A DNA stretch of 64,000 bases from Actinomyces sp. HPA0247 (lineage in GTDB: Bacteria; Actinomycetota; Actinomycetes; Actinomycetales; Actinomycetaceae), in contig KE150451.1 of assembly GCA_000411415.1 (NCBI GenBank), forward strand, positions 434,717 through 498,716, written 5' to 3'. Shown here in pieces: positions 54,253-63,396 of this stretch. A model generated the notes under the pieces. The model saw only the letters and a list, made by a program, of their open reading frames with translations. It was not told the origin of the DNA and did no database searches. The position numbers and the translations under genes are program-made. Each line of letters begins with the position of its first letter. The stretch's first letter is position 1.

Positions 54253-55242
54253 TCACTCCCCGTCAGCCACCCCGCCACCGTACTTCGCACGCTCCGTGAG
54301 GACGCGCTCGACGACGCGCGGCAGACGGGTGGGGGTGTCGCGGTGGCGGCTCATGGTGAGGAACAGGCGGATGCGAGTCAGGGGCGAGACGCGCACGGAT
54401 TCAGGCCAGCGCGCGGCCACGTACTGCACGGCGTCGGCGACCTCGAGGCGCCGCGTCGAGTTGCCGACGCGCACCCACAGCTCGGCCTCGCCCTTGCCCT
54501 TGGGGCCTTTGAGATACACGGGGCGCGTGGACGGCGGGATCGTCACCCGGCACACCTCCTGGCGCTCGTAGCCCTCCTGGGGGTCCGAGGCCTCGGCAAA
54601 GTCGAGGAGGGGCAGCGCAGCCGCGTTGGTGCCCAGGCGCTGGCCCCACAGGTCGCGGATCCACAGCTCGAAGCGGTCGGCGTCCGGGGTCTTGAGAGTC
54701 GCGTAGTCGGGGCCCAGCCCAATGAGGCGACCGTCGTCGTCCACGCCGATGAGGAGGGTGCCGCCGCCGGAGTTCATGAATGCGGCGACGGTCTTCGCGA
54801 TGACGGTTTCCATGGCGTCGTCGCGCTTGCCGGCGCGCATGTTCCAGCGAGCGCTCGATTTGAATTCGAGGGAGTCGGATTCGCCGCGCTTGGCGACCTC
54901 GGCGATGGGCTCGAGGCCGGGGCGCGGGTGCAGATAGGCAACGATCAGGGAGACGATAACGACCACGATGGCGGCAACCAGAGCGGCCACGCCGAGCATC
55001 GCGGGGCGCCACATGTCGGAAGAGGAGAAGATCCAGCCTGCGACCAGCAGGCCGCCCCACAGGCCGCCGAGGCCGGTGAGGGTCGCCGAGGCCGTGGACA
55101 TCGTCATGCGCGAGGCCAGGAGGCGGCGCACGACCACGCCGATCACCCAGGCGATCACGAGCAACAGGACCTGAATGCCAATCCAGCGCAGCAGGTCGGG
55201 ATTCTGGGGCGTGGCGCTAAACTGCGGTCCTCCAGCGGTCAT
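54253..55242 (-). CDS. Membrane protein with AlbA_2 (Schlafen-type) domain
   Basis: 329 residues. Three hydrophobic segments occupy residues 18-105. The soluble domain begins RGESDSLEFKSSARWN near 118, the ExxxEFK motif of AlbA_2/divergent AAA_4 domains, followed by AAFMNSGGGTLLIGVDDDG near 153, the second hallmark. Such domains are linked to nucleic-acid or nucleotide binding, often in regulators or defence proteins; here it is membrane-tethered. Role unknown. Confidence 0.8.
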   Translation of the reverse strand: MTAGGPQFSATPQNPDLLRWIGIQVLLLVIAWVIGVVVRRLLASRMTMSTASATLTGLGGLWGGLLVAGWIFSSSDMWRPAMLGVAALVAAIVVVIVSLIVAYLHPRPGLEPIAEVAKRGESDSLEFKSSARWNMRAGKRDDAMETVIAKTVAAFMNSGGGTLLIGVDDDGRLIGLGPDYATLKTPDADRFELWIRDLWGQRLGTNAAALPLLDFAEASDPQEGYERQEVCRVTIPPSTRPVYLKGPKGKGEAELWVRVGNSTRRLEVADAVQYVAARWPESVRVSPLTRIRLFLTMSRHRDTPTRLPRVVERVLTERAKYGGGVADGE

Positions 55243-55327
55243 AAGCGCTCCTCACAGACAAGTCGGCGGCGGGATCGGATGCAACAACCCTATCCCACCG
55301 CCGACTACCCCTCAGCGCATCACGCCA

Positions 55328-56140
55328 TCAGCGCAAGGACGTGTGCTTCTCGATCGAGCGGGAGGCCCACACACCCAGGATAAGGGCGAACAGGGGCACG
55401 AGGACATAGGAGCCGATGCCGATGACGTTCGGATAGCCGTCGGTTCCCATCGTTGCCCGGTACGAGGTCCACATAATCTCTGTGGAGAAGTGGCCATCAG
55501 TTGTGACGGACAGCGGGAGGAAGAACGTGCCAACCGTGGAAAGCACCTGGTTCACAATGTACAGCAGGACGAAACCGATGATGGGTGCGCCGAAGCCGAG
55601 GTGGTTGAAGCGTCCTTCCGCGCCGATCGTCATGGCGGCGCAGGCCCACACGACCCACGACATTGCAAGGATGAGCTGCGCGGCGATCATGACGACCACG
55701 GTGAAGGTGGGCATTCCGGCCACGACGGAACGCGGTCCGGCCGTGTAATCGGCGAGGCTGATGCCGTCGCTCCACGCGGCGGCCGACGCGACGGCAAGGA
55801 TTCCGCCGACGGCCAGGGCGAGGGCCAGGAGGCACTCCATCATGATGCGGGTGTTCTTCGCCCAGAAGACGACCTTTCCGGAAATCGGCAGGCTCATCGT
55901 GAAGTAGCCGCGCTGCCCGTAGAGGGTCTTCCAGTAGTCGGCCAGGGCCGCGATCGCGCAGGCGACCGGCGTGAGCGCACACAGGGCGTAGGCGAGCACC
56001 GCGGTGGAGCCGCTGATCCCCGGCAGCCCCGCGGCGACGATTCCCGCAGCAACCGCGATAACAGCGATGAACGCCCCGAAGGAACGCCCGTCCGTCACGG
56101 CGCGCGACCGGATTTCGTAAGCAAGCAGTTTGGCGTACAT
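55328..56140 (-). CDS. ABC transporter permease (YtrC/YtrD-like)
   Basis: 270 residues, six hydrophobic segments. LYGQRGYFTMSLPISGKVVF near residue 74 is the short cytoplasmic loop motif common to ABC permeases paired with YtrA-type regulators. It overlaps the ATPase gene by one base. The substrate is not known; related systems respond to cell-wall antibiotics or export peptides or lipids. Confidence 0.85.
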   Translation of the reverse strand: MYAKLLAYEIRSRAVTDGRSFGAFIAVIAVAAGIVAAGLPGISGSTAVLAYALCALTPVACAIAALADYWKTLYGQRGYFTMSLPISGKVVFWAKNTRIMMECLLALALAVGGILAVASAAAWSDGISLADYTAGPRSVVAGMPTFTVVVMIAAQLILAMSWVVWACAAMTIGAEGRFNHLGFGAPIIGFVLLYIVNQVLSTVGTFFLPLSVTTDGHFSTEIMWTSYRATMGTDGYPNVIGIGSYVLVPLFALILGVWASRSIEKHTSLR

Positions 56141-56868
56141 CAGCGGTACTCCTTCCGGAAGATGGCGTCGAGGGAATCGCCGTGGGCGGCCCGCAGGTCG
56201 TCGGCGTCGCCCTGCAGGAGGACCTGTCCGTCCTTCATGAAGATCGCGTAGTCGACGAAGTGTTCGATGTCGGAGATGAGGTGGGTGGACATGATGAGCA
56301 GCGAGGCGGGGTCGAATTCGCGCAGGATGCCATCGAGGATGACGTCGCGCGTCGCCGGGTCGACGCCGCTGATGGGTTCGTCGAGCAGGTAGACGCGGGC
56401 GCGCCGGGACATGATGAGGCTGATCTGGAGCTTCTCCCCCATGCCCTTGCTCATCTGGCCGAGGCGGCGGTCGGTGGGCAGTCCGAAGAAGTCGACCATG
56501 GAGGCCGCCTTGTCGGCGTCGAAGTCGGCGAAGAACGTGGAGTAGACGCGGATCGCGTCCGCGGCGGTCCAGTCGGTGTTCAGGAAGTCGGCGTCGGGCA
56601 GGTAGGAGACGATCGCCTTGGTGGCGACGCCGGGCGCATGCCCGTCGATGGTGACGGTGCCCTCGTAGTCGGAGAGGACTCCGGCGAGAATCTTGAGCAG
56701 CGTGGTCTTGCCGCAGCCGTTGGGGCCCATGAGGCCCACGATGTGTCCGGATTCGAGGCTCAGGTTGTAGTCGCGCAGGGCTGGGGTCGAGCGGTAGTTC
56801 TTCGTCAGGCCGGTGACCTCAACGAGGCCGGGGCCGGCTGCGCTCGCGCCCGTGGGTTGGGTGGTCAT
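56140..56868 (-). CDS. ABC transporter ATP-binding protein (YtrB-like)
   Basis: 242 residues. Walker A GPNGCGKTT (48-56), signature-type QMSKGMGEKL, Walker B VYLLDEPISGVDP and switch His in MSTHLISDIEH. The short length and its SKGM signature are typical of ATPases in YtrA-type operons. It lies 19 bp after the GntR gene. Confidence 0.9.
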   Translation of the reverse strand: MTTQPTGASAAGPGLVEVTGLTKNYRSTPALRDYNLSLESGHIVGLMGPNGCGKTTLLKILAGVLSDYEGTVTIDGHAPGVATKAIVSYLPDADFLNTDWTAADAIRVYSTFFADFDADKAASMVDFFGLPTDRRLGQMSKGMGEKLQISLIMSRRARVYLLDEPISGVDPATRDVILDGILREFDPASLLIMSTHLISDIEHFVDYAIFMKDGQVLLQGDADDLRAAHGDSLDAIFRKEYR

Positions 56869-56887
56869 GAGAGTGTGTCCTCCTGGG

Positions 56888-57250
56888 TTACAGGTCCGCG
56901 TTCCAGCGTTCATCGACGAGGCCGTGGGCACCTTCGCGCTCAACACCGAGGGCTCGGCAGGCGCGAATGAAGGCGTCGGCCGCTGTGCGTGCATCCTCCT
57001 GGCGGAGGGTGCGCAGCGCGGAGTCGTCGGTGGCGACGTATCGTCCGGCCGTCCGCTTAGGGACGGTGAGTCCCTCGTCGTCAAGGGCGGCGAGGGCTCG
57101 CTGGACGGTATTGGGGTTGGTGCCGGCCTCGATGGCGAGGTCGCGGACGGAGGGGATCTTCTGACCGGGCTTCCACGTGCCGTCGGTGATACGGGCGCGG
57201 AAGCTGTCGGCCAGCTGGATCCAGATGGGGCGGGTGTCATCGATGCGCAT
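56888..57250 (-). CDS. GntR family regulator, YtrA type
   Basis: 120 residues: a GntR winged helix (IWIQLADSFRARI, VRDLAIEAGTNPNTVQRALA) with only a short helical tail, the defining feature of the YtrA subfamily. It is the first gene of the operon with the two ABC genes and probably represses it until a wall stress signal appears. A longer frame upstream runs through the operator and was not used. Confidence 0.9.
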   Translation of the reverse strand: MRIDDTRPIWIQLADSFRARITDGTWKPGQKIPSVRDLAIEAGTNPNTVQRALAALDDEGLTVPKRTAGRYVATDDSALRTLRQEDARTAADAFIRACRALGVEREGAHGLVDERWNADL

Positions 57251-57272
57251 CGACGCGTCCCTCCTGTCTTTC

Positions 57273-57330
57273 TGTATTAATACACTAATACAATGACACA
57301 GATACACAACTGTGTCAACCCACTAATACA
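57273..57330. promoter_or_regulatory. Operator candidates of the YtrA-type regulator
   Basis: GTATTAATAC is a perfect palindrome (57274-57283). TGACACA (57294-57300) and TGTGTCA (57311-57317) form an inverted repeat, and CACTAATACA is repeated at 57283-57292 and 57321-57330. All lie directly upstream of the regulator start. Confidence 0.65.
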
Positions 57331-57373
57331 GTTGGCTCGCAGAGCGATACAACCACATGTCTTCACACAACAA

Positions 57374-57407
57374 GGGAGGCCCGGAACCATGCGGTTCCGG
57401 GCCTCCC
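57374..57407 (-). terminator. Terminator of the glycogen phosphorylase gene
   Basis: Perfect 15-bp arms (57374-57388 and 57393-57407) around ATGC, followed on the minus strand by TTGTTGTGTG. Confidence 0.8.
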
Positions 57408-57420
57408 CTACGCGATTGCG

Positions 57421-59787
57421 TCAGTCGATCGGCTCACCCTCGATGTGCCAGACCTCGCGAGCGTAGTCGGAGATCGTGCGGTCCGAGGAGAAGCGACCCG
57501 AGCGGGAGATGTTCGCCCACACGCGCTTATTCCAGGCCTTCTGGTCGCGGTAATCGGCGGCCATGCGATCCTTGGTCTCGCGGTAGGAGGCGAAGTCGCC
57601 CAGGACGTAGTACACGTCGGCCGGGTCGTAGCCGCCCTCGAGGATCGAGTGGCGGATGTCGTGGAACCAGCCGGAGTTGGAGTCGTCGAGCGTGCCGTCG
57701 GTCAGGGCGTCGATGACGCGCTTGAGGCCGGGGACGTTCTCGTAGTGCCAACGGGGGTCGTAGTGGCGACGCAGCTCGGGCAGCTCATCGTCGGTTGCGC
57801 CGAAGATGTATGCGTTGTCCGCACCCACGGCCTCGAGAATCTCAACGTTCGCACCATCCAGCGTGCCCAGGGTCAGGGCGCCGTTCATCATGAACTTCAT
57901 GTTGGACGTGCCCGAGGCCTCCTTGCCGGCCATCGAGATCTGCTCGGAGACGTCGGCGGCGGGGATGATGTGCTCGGCGGGCGAGACGTTGTAGTTGTGG
58001 ACGAAGACGACCTTGATGCGGCCGTTGATGTCCTCGTCGTTGTTCACCAGCTCCGCGATGGCGTTGATGAGCTTGATGATGGCCTTGGCGCGGATGTAGC
58101 CGGGGGCGGCCTTCGCACCGAAGATGAACACGCGGTTGGGGGTGTCCAGCGTCGGGTCGTCCTTCATGCGGAAGTACAGGTCCAGGACGTAGAAGGCGTT
58201 GAGCAGCTGACGCTTGTACTCGTGCAGACGCTTGATCTGGACGTCGAAGATCGAGTCGGGATCGATCTCGACACCCTCGCGCTCCTTGACCCACGCGGCG
58301 AAGTCGACCTTGTTGGCGTGCTTGATCTCGCCTAGGCGCTTGAGCACATCGTCGGTGCCAGCCTCGGTGAAGTCAGAGAGCACGGTGAGGTCGCGGACCC
58401 ACGCGTCGGAACCGGTGACCTCGTCGAGGAGGGCGGCCAGGCGAGGGTTGCACTGCTTGAGCCAGCGACGCGGGGTCACGCCGTTGGTCTTGTTGTTGAA
58501 GCGCTCGGGCCAAATCGCGTACCACTCCTTGAGGGTGTCGCGCTTGATGATCTCCGTGTGGAGGGCGGCGACGCCGTTGATGGAGTAGGACGCGTAGCAG
58601 GCGATCCAGGCCATGCGCACGGTGTTGCCGGCGACGGGGGCCATGTAGTCGATGGTGCCCTGGTCGAGGCCACGCTCAGCCATGTCGATGCGGAAGCGAC
58701 GGTCGATCTCGCGGACAATCTCGGCGATACGCGGGAACAGGCGGTCGAAGATGTGGATGTCCCAGGTCTCGAGGGCCTCGGCCAGAACCGTGTGGTTCGT
58801 GTAGGCGAAGGTCTTGGAGACGACCGCCCAGGCCTCTTCCCAGCCGAGGCCATGCTCATCCATGAGGATGCGCATGAGCTCGGGGATGGCGAGGACCGGG
58901 TGGGTATCGTTGAGCTGAACGGCGTTGTACTCGGCGAAGCCGTTCAGGTCGGTGCCGTGGTGGCGCACGTAGTTCTCGACGATCTCCTGCAGGGAGGCCG
59001 AGCAGAAGAAGTACTGCTGACGCACGCGCAGGACCTTGCCCTCGAACGTGGTGTCGTTGGGGTACAGGACACGGGAGATGTCCATGGTGCGCTCACGGTC
59101 GACGATGGCGTCGGTGAAGCGCTGGGAGTTGAAGGCGTCGTAGTCGAATTCCTCGATGGGCTCGGCCTTCCACAGGCGCAGGGTGCCCACGTTCTTGGTG
59201 CCGTAGCCGGTGATCGCGATGTCGTAGGGGACGGCGCGCACGGTCAGGTCGGCGTAGGAGACGATGCGGGAGCGCTCTTCGCGGCGGGTGACGAAGGGGT
59301 AGCCCTCCTCCATCCACGGGTCGGGATGCTCGGTCTGGAAGCCGTTGTCGAAGAGCTGCTTGAACAGGCCGTAGCGGTACAGGATGCCGTAGCCGCGCAC
59401 GGGCAGGTCGAGGGTGGCGCAGGAGTCGAGGAAGCAGGCGGCGAGGCGGCCGAGGCCACCGTTACCGAGAGCGGCATCCGGCTCTTCTTCGAGGACCTGA
59501 CCGAGGTCGAGGCCGTAGGCGGCGAGGGCTTCGCGAGCCTTCTCGACGAGGCCGAGGTTCGACAGGTTGTTGAGCAGGGCTCGACCCATGAGGAACTCGG
59601 CGGAGAAGTAGTGTTCCTGACGGCCCTTGGCGTAACGCTCCGTGGTGGCAGCCCAGTTATCCGCGATCTGATCGACGATTGCGGCGGACAGGCCCTGCCA
59701 CACCTCCATCAGGGTCGAATCTTCAACGGGGCGTCCAGAGGTCGCACGCACATGAGAGGGCAGCGACTGCGTCAGATCCAGCGTCAT
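57421..59787 (-). CDS. glgP: Glycogen/maltodextrin phosphorylase
   Basis: 788 residues, the normal GT35 length. DAALGNGGLGRLAACFLDS is the sugar/phosphate pocket, NDTHPVLAIPELMRILMDEH and TNHTVLAEALE follow, and KEASGTSNMKFMMNGALTLG near 620-640 holds the pyridoxal-phosphate Lys (in NMKF). It releases glucose-1-phosphate from glycogen or maltodextrin. The frame extends far upstream but the ATG at 59787 matches the family start. Single gene. Confidence 0.95.
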   Translation of the reverse strand: MTLDLTQSLPSHVRATSGRPVEDSTLMEVWQGLSAAIVDQIADNWAATTERYAKGRQEHYFSAEFLMGRALLNNLSNLGLVEKAREALAAYGLDLGQVLEEEPDAALGNGGLGRLAACFLDSCATLDLPVRGYGILYRYGLFKQLFDNGFQTEHPDPWMEEGYPFVTRREERSRIVSYADLTVRAVPYDIAITGYGTKNVGTLRLWKAEPIEEFDYDAFNSQRFTDAIVDRERTMDISRVLYPNDTTFEGKVLRVRQQYFFCSASLQEIVENYVRHHGTDLNGFAEYNAVQLNDTHPVLAIPELMRILMDEHGLGWEEAWAVVSKTFAYTNHTVLAEALETWDIHIFDRLFPRIAEIVREIDRRFRIDMAERGLDQGTIDYMAPVAGNTVRMAWIACYASYSINGVAALHTEIIKRDTLKEWYAIWPERFNNKTNGVTPRRWLKQCNPRLAALLDEVTGSDAWVRDLTVLSDFTEAGTDDVLKRLGEIKHANKVDFAAWVKEREGVEIDPDSIFDVQIKRLHEYKRQLLNAFYVLDLYFRMKDDPTLDTPNRVFIFGAKAAPGYIRAKAIIKLINAIAELVNNDEDINGRIKVVFVHNYNVSPAEHIIPAADVSEQISMAGKEASGTSNMKFMMNGALTLGTLDGANVEILEAVGADNAYIFGATDDELPELRRHYDPRWHYENVPGLKRVIDALTDGTLDDSNSGWFHDIRHSILEGGYDPADVYYVLGDFASYRETKDRMAADYRDQKAWNKRVWANISRSGRFSSDRTISDYAREVWHIEGEPID

Positions 59788-60179
59788 ACGATTTCCTTTT
59801 TTGTAACTGCGCCATGCCCACCGCGAGCGGCGAGCGCCCCGGGTCGGGGCTGGCCTCAACTCTAGAGGGTAGCGATTGCGCAGCTCAATTCCCTGCTCTG
59901 ACACAGCTCTGGGAGAAACCCCACCCCCACCTACGTGACGGAATACACCCACATGAGCGCACCCATGACCAAAGGCCCAGATTGGCACCAATTTGTCGAC
60001 CCGAAACAAACCCCACCAGCACGAAGACGGGCCGGATTCATTCAATGACTTTTCGCAAACGTAGGACACGGTCAACATTCATCCACTAAGGTTCTCTTGT
60101 AACCAATGCTGACCGAACTAACAATAGACCGAACGGCCAGTACTCTTTGGACTGAACAAGCATCAACACGAGGACAACG
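59788..60179. other. Divergent intergenic region, 392 bp
   Basis: It contains the promoters of glgP and the surface-protein gene. TTGTAA (60097-60102) and TAACAA (60119-60124) near the latter gene are a weak candidate pair. No repeat or RNA gene is visible. Confidence 0.4.
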
Positions 60180-61676
60180 ATGAAACCAATGCATAGGTTG
60201 ACCATTTCAACAGCCCTGAGCGCCGCCGTTGCGACGGCCCTGATCGCAGGCCCGGCCATGGCCGCGACCTCTCACGATAACCAGCCCCCGAGCCCCGGCA
60301 CCGCCAACGGCGACAAGTCCACCTCGTGCCGCGCCGACTGGACCGCCGCCGCGATCCTCGACACGGACATCCTGGCCCACCACCCCGATCTGGTGAACCC
60401 CGCCGACATCACCCTTAACGCCGACGGCACCGTCAACAAGATCGCCACCGGCTCGAACAACGGCTACACCTCGAAGATCTCGACCAATTTCAACACCGAG
60501 ACCTACAAGGCTCCGGGCATGTTCGAGGCCAACCACTGGATCGCCGGTTCCACCCAGAACTGGCGCTTCCCCGTGGCCACGAAGAACAAGCTGGTCGCCG
60601 GCACGACGATCACCGTCGACCTGCCCGACGACATGGCCGACACTAAGTTCATCGGCAAGCTCGAGACCCGCGCGGGCCTCAACGCGTACATGCAGGCCTG
60701 GGGCCCTCGCGAAGCCGAGTACACGTGGAACGACGGCGACTTCACCGCCACCCTGACGGACGCCGCGAAGAACATCTGGACCATCACGCTGAACAAGGGC
60801 CTCGATGCCAACACCGGCACGATCTTCCAGTTCACGGGCACCTTCCCCGAGGGCGCCGAGTCCTCGACCGCGTCCGCCAAACTGGTGGGCACCCAGTTCC
60901 CGGCCGACGGCCAGGTCTGCGGCGACCTGCCCACCCCCGAGACGCCCAAGCTCACCCCGTGCCAGGTCACGACCGTGGACCGCACCGTGTGGAGCCCCTA
61001 CTCGCGCGACATCAACGAGCGTTCCAAGTACTCGGGCTCCTGGGGTTCCGAGGAACCCAAGTGGGGCGAGGCCAACGCTGACGGCTGGTTCACTTCCCGC
61101 GGCGAGGCGAAGGTCGGCGACTCGCGCACCCTGCGCCTGTACGGCGCAACGCACAAGGACATCACCAACGCGACGCTGACGATCAAGGCCGTCCAGGGCC
61201 TGAAGTTCGACGCCTCCACGATCAACACGATTTCCAACCCCGGCGCCGGCGCGCTCCAGGGTAACGGCTTCACGAACACCGTCGAGGGCCTGGGCGACAT
61301 CAAGGTCAGCGAGGACGGCAAGACCATCACCGTCACGATCGCCCACATGCCTGCAAACTCGAGCTTCTCCTTCAACATCAACGGCACCCTGACCGGCGAG
61401 ACCCTCGAGGGCTCCCCGATCCTGGCCCCGATCGTCCTGCACAACTGGCTGACCGGCACGGACAGCGAGTGCACGGTTCCCACCGAGGAACCCAGCACCC
61501 CGGCACCGTCGGATTCCCCGACGCCCGAGGCGACGACCCCGGCTCCTGCCCCGTCCGCGACCCCGAGCGGCAACCTCGCTCGCACGGGTGCGGATACCCC
61601 GATGCTGGCTGGAGCCGCCATCATGGCGGGCCTGGCAGGCCTGGGAGCCCTGGCTCTGCGCCGCCGTCAGCGCTAA
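60180..61676 (+). CDS. Sortase-anchored surface protein (LAxTG)
   Basis: 498 residues. Signal peptide ending near GPAMAATS (about residue 30), a long beta-rich extracellular region of probably two domains (about 45-260 and 265-425), a Pro/Thr/Ser stalk (PTEEPSTPAPSDSPTPEATT) and a C-terminal sorting signal LARTGAD at 466-472, then a hydrophobic helix and RRRQR. LAxTG is the motif read by class E sortases of actinobacteria. A ribosome site GAGGAC precedes the ATG. Ligand unknown; likely an adhesin. Confidence 0.88.
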   Translation: MKPMHRLTISTALSAAVATALIAGPAMAATSHDNQPPSPGTANGDKSTSCRADWTAAAILDTDILAHHPDLVNPADITLNADGTVNKIATGSNNGYTSKISTNFNTETYKAPGMFEANHWIAGSTQNWRFPVATKNKLVAGTTITVDLPDDMADTKFIGKLETRAGLNAYMQAWGPREAEYTWNDGDFTATLTDAAKNIWTITLNKGLDANTGTIFQFTGTFPEGAESSTASAKLVGTQFPADGQVCGDLPTPETPKLTPCQVTTVDRTVWSPYSRDINERSKYSGSWGSEEPKWGEANADGWFTSRGEAKVGDSRTLRLYGATHKDITNATLTIKAVQGLKFDASTINTISNPGAGALQGNGFTNTVEGLGDIKVSEDGKTITVTIAHMPANSSFSFNINGTLTGETLEGSPILAPIVLHNWLTGTDSECTVPTEEPSTPAPSDSPTPEATTPAPAPSATPSGNLARTGADTPMLAGAAIMAGLAGLGALALRRRQR

Positions 61677-61696
61677 GCACTAGCCCCTGCGAGGGA

Positions 61697-61774
61697 GCGC
61701 CCCTGCGGGGGCACTTCCCGCAGGGGCGCATCAACAGGAAAGTGGCACCGCTCTTGATGAGTGGTGCCACTTCC
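61697..61774 (+). terminator. Two consecutive hairpins after the surface-protein gene
   Basis: GCGCCCCTGCGGG (61697-61709) pairs with 61717-61729; AGTGGCACC (61741-61749) pairs with GGTGCCACT (61763-61771). Neither has a long T-run. Confidence 0.55.
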
Positions 61775-61938
61775 CATCACCGGTTCATCATGAGGGCTCA
61801 ATTCATGGTGACTTTCGGTAGTTCCATTGTGCATGTGATGCACGCATCAAATCAAGGCGAAACGATGATTTTTCGGTGCAAATTCGCGGTTTTTAACTGC
61901 ACGTTCGTGCACAACTATCGCGCGATCTGCGCAAACTA

Positions 61939-61976
61939 GACAAAACGCGGGCCCGCTCGAAACGAGCGGGCCCGCG
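61939..61976 (-). terminator. Terminator of the small anchored protein gene
   Basis: Perfect 14-bp arms (61946-61959, 61963-61976) around AAA; the minus strand continues TTTTGTC. Confidence 0.85.
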
Positions 61977-61998
61977 GTGCTTGTCAGGCGAGGACGCC

Positions 61999-62565
61999 TC
62001 AGTGACGCTTGCGAGCGACCACGAGAGTCACGCCACCAGCCAGAGCGATGACGCCAGCGCCAGCGGCGATCGAAGCGGCGGAACCGGTGTTCGCCAGGGT
62101 CGGGGCAGCCCCACCCTGGGCGCCGGACGAAGCCGGGGCGTTCGTGTTGCGGATGCCGCCACGAGCGGAAACGGGGGCCGGGCCATTGCCGGTCGCGATC
62201 TGGCCGCGGGTGGACACGCCAGCGTTGCCGACGGGGCCGGAGGCCGCGCCTGCGCCACCCTGATCGGCGACGGGGGCGGGAGCCGAAGAATCATCGGCGG
62301 GGGTCGGGGTCTCAGCGGAACCACCGGTGTTGTTATCGCCCGGGGTCGAGGGCTCGGGGGCCGGCTCCTCGGTGACCGGGGCCGAGGGCTCGGGGGCCGG
62401 ATCCTCGGCGGCCGGGGCCGAGGGCTCGGGGGCGGGGGCCTCGGTAGCCGGGGCCGAGGGCTCGGGGGCGGTGGGGGTCTCGGCGGCGAAAGCGACACCA
62501 GCCGAGGCAGCGATCAGGCCGAGCGCCGCGGTCGCGGCGAGCAGAGACGAGGTCGTCTTCTTCAT
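61999..62565 (-). CDS. Small Pro/Ala-rich sortase-anchored protein (LANTG)
   Basis: 188 residues. Signal peptide MKKTTSSLLAATAALGLIAA to about residue 27, then four repeats of the PAPEPSAP(A/V)TE type (about 30-75), a low-complexity Gly/Ala/Ser segment and the sorting signal TLANTGSAA near 157 with a hydrophobic helix and ARKRH. Probably a wall-bound stalk or spacer protein. No folded domain is visible. Not the same kind as the larger anchored protein but shares LAxTG anchoring. Confidence 0.85.
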   Translation of the reverse strand: MKKTTSSLLAATAALGLIAASAGVAFAAETPTAPEPSAPATEAPAPEPSAPAAEDPAPEPSAPVTEEPAPEPSTPGDNNTGGSAETPTPADDSSAPAPVADQGGAGAASGPVGNAGVSTRGQIATGNGPAPVSARGGIRNTNAPASSGAQGGAAPTLANTGSAASIAAGAGVIALAGGVTLVVARKRH

Positions 62566-62766
62566 TGTTACTCCTGGTACGGATGTGGTGAGGGATGAAT
62601 GCGTGACCCTGACCAGTTCGGGCCGTGTCGTGTCACGGCGTTCTCCTCCACCCTACAACACTTCCTGACCGATACGCACAGATTTTCGCAAATCACCCCT
62701 CGGCGCGTCGCACGTCACCATAACGAGCCAGTCTGACGAGCATGGATCGAACAACAAATGCCCAGG

Positions 62767-63396
62767 TCAGCCCAGGTGTGCAGCCGCGATGAACTGGAAG
62801 ATTCCCTCCATGATGAGCTGCGTCGCAATGGCTGCCAGCAGCAGACCAGAGATCTTTGTCAGCAGCATGATGCCGCCGGGGCCCAGGAACCGGGAGACCA
62901 CCAGGGAAAAGCGCATCGTCAGCCACATGACGACATGGGCCAGGACCACGGCGACAATGACCGCAATCCACGAGCCGACGTTTGTGCCGGCCTGCCCGAC
63001 GGCCACCATGACCGCAACGATCGAGCCGGGCCCCGCCAGGAGCGGCGTCCCCAGCGGCACGAGCGCGACGTTCACGCCCTCGTCCCCCGTATCGGGCGTC
63101 GAGGAGTCGGTGCCCATGAGGAGTTCCATGGCGACCAGGAAGAGCAGGACGCCGCCCGAGAGCTGGAGCGCCTCCATCGAGATGTGGAGGAGGCGAAGGA
63201 TCTGCCCGCCGAGGATCGCGAACGTCAGGATGACACCGAAGGAGACCAGCGTGGCCTGGATGGCGGCACGACGCTGCTTCGGCTGCGTAAAGCGCGAGGT
63301 AAGCCCCAGGAAGATCGGGACGGTGCCGACGGGGTCCATAATGACCGTCAGCGTCGCGAAGGCGGTCGCGAAGAGGGTGACGTCGAAGAGACTCAC
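62767..63396 (-). CDS. MarC family integral membrane protein
   Basis: 209 residues from a GTG start. FATLTVIMDPVGTVPIFLGL is the first MarC repeat motif, and LGTPLLAGPGSIVAVMVA near 114 the second. Six hydrophobic segments. The family was once thought to be for antibiotic resistance, but its role is unknown. Overlaps the upstream PHP gene by 4 bp (GTGA). Confidence 0.9.
   Translation of the reverse strand: MSLFDVTLFATAFATLTVIMDPVGTVPIFLGLTSRFTQPKQRRAAIQATLVSFGVILTFAILGGQILRLLHISMEALQLSGGVLLFLVAMELLMGTDSSTPDTGDEGVNVALVPLGTPLLAGPGSIVAVMVAVGQAGTNVGSWIAVIVAVVLAHVVMWLTMRFSLVVSRFLGPGGIMLLTKISGLLLAAIATQLIMEGIFQFIAAAHLG

Larger units (their letters stand above)
61677..61998. other. Intergenic region with terminators
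   Basis: Two plus-strand hairpins follow the surface-protein gene (61697-61729 with 13-bp arms; 61737-61774) and one minus-strand terminator serves the next gene. The 170 bases between them are AT-rich and without recognisable elements. Confidence 0.6.
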
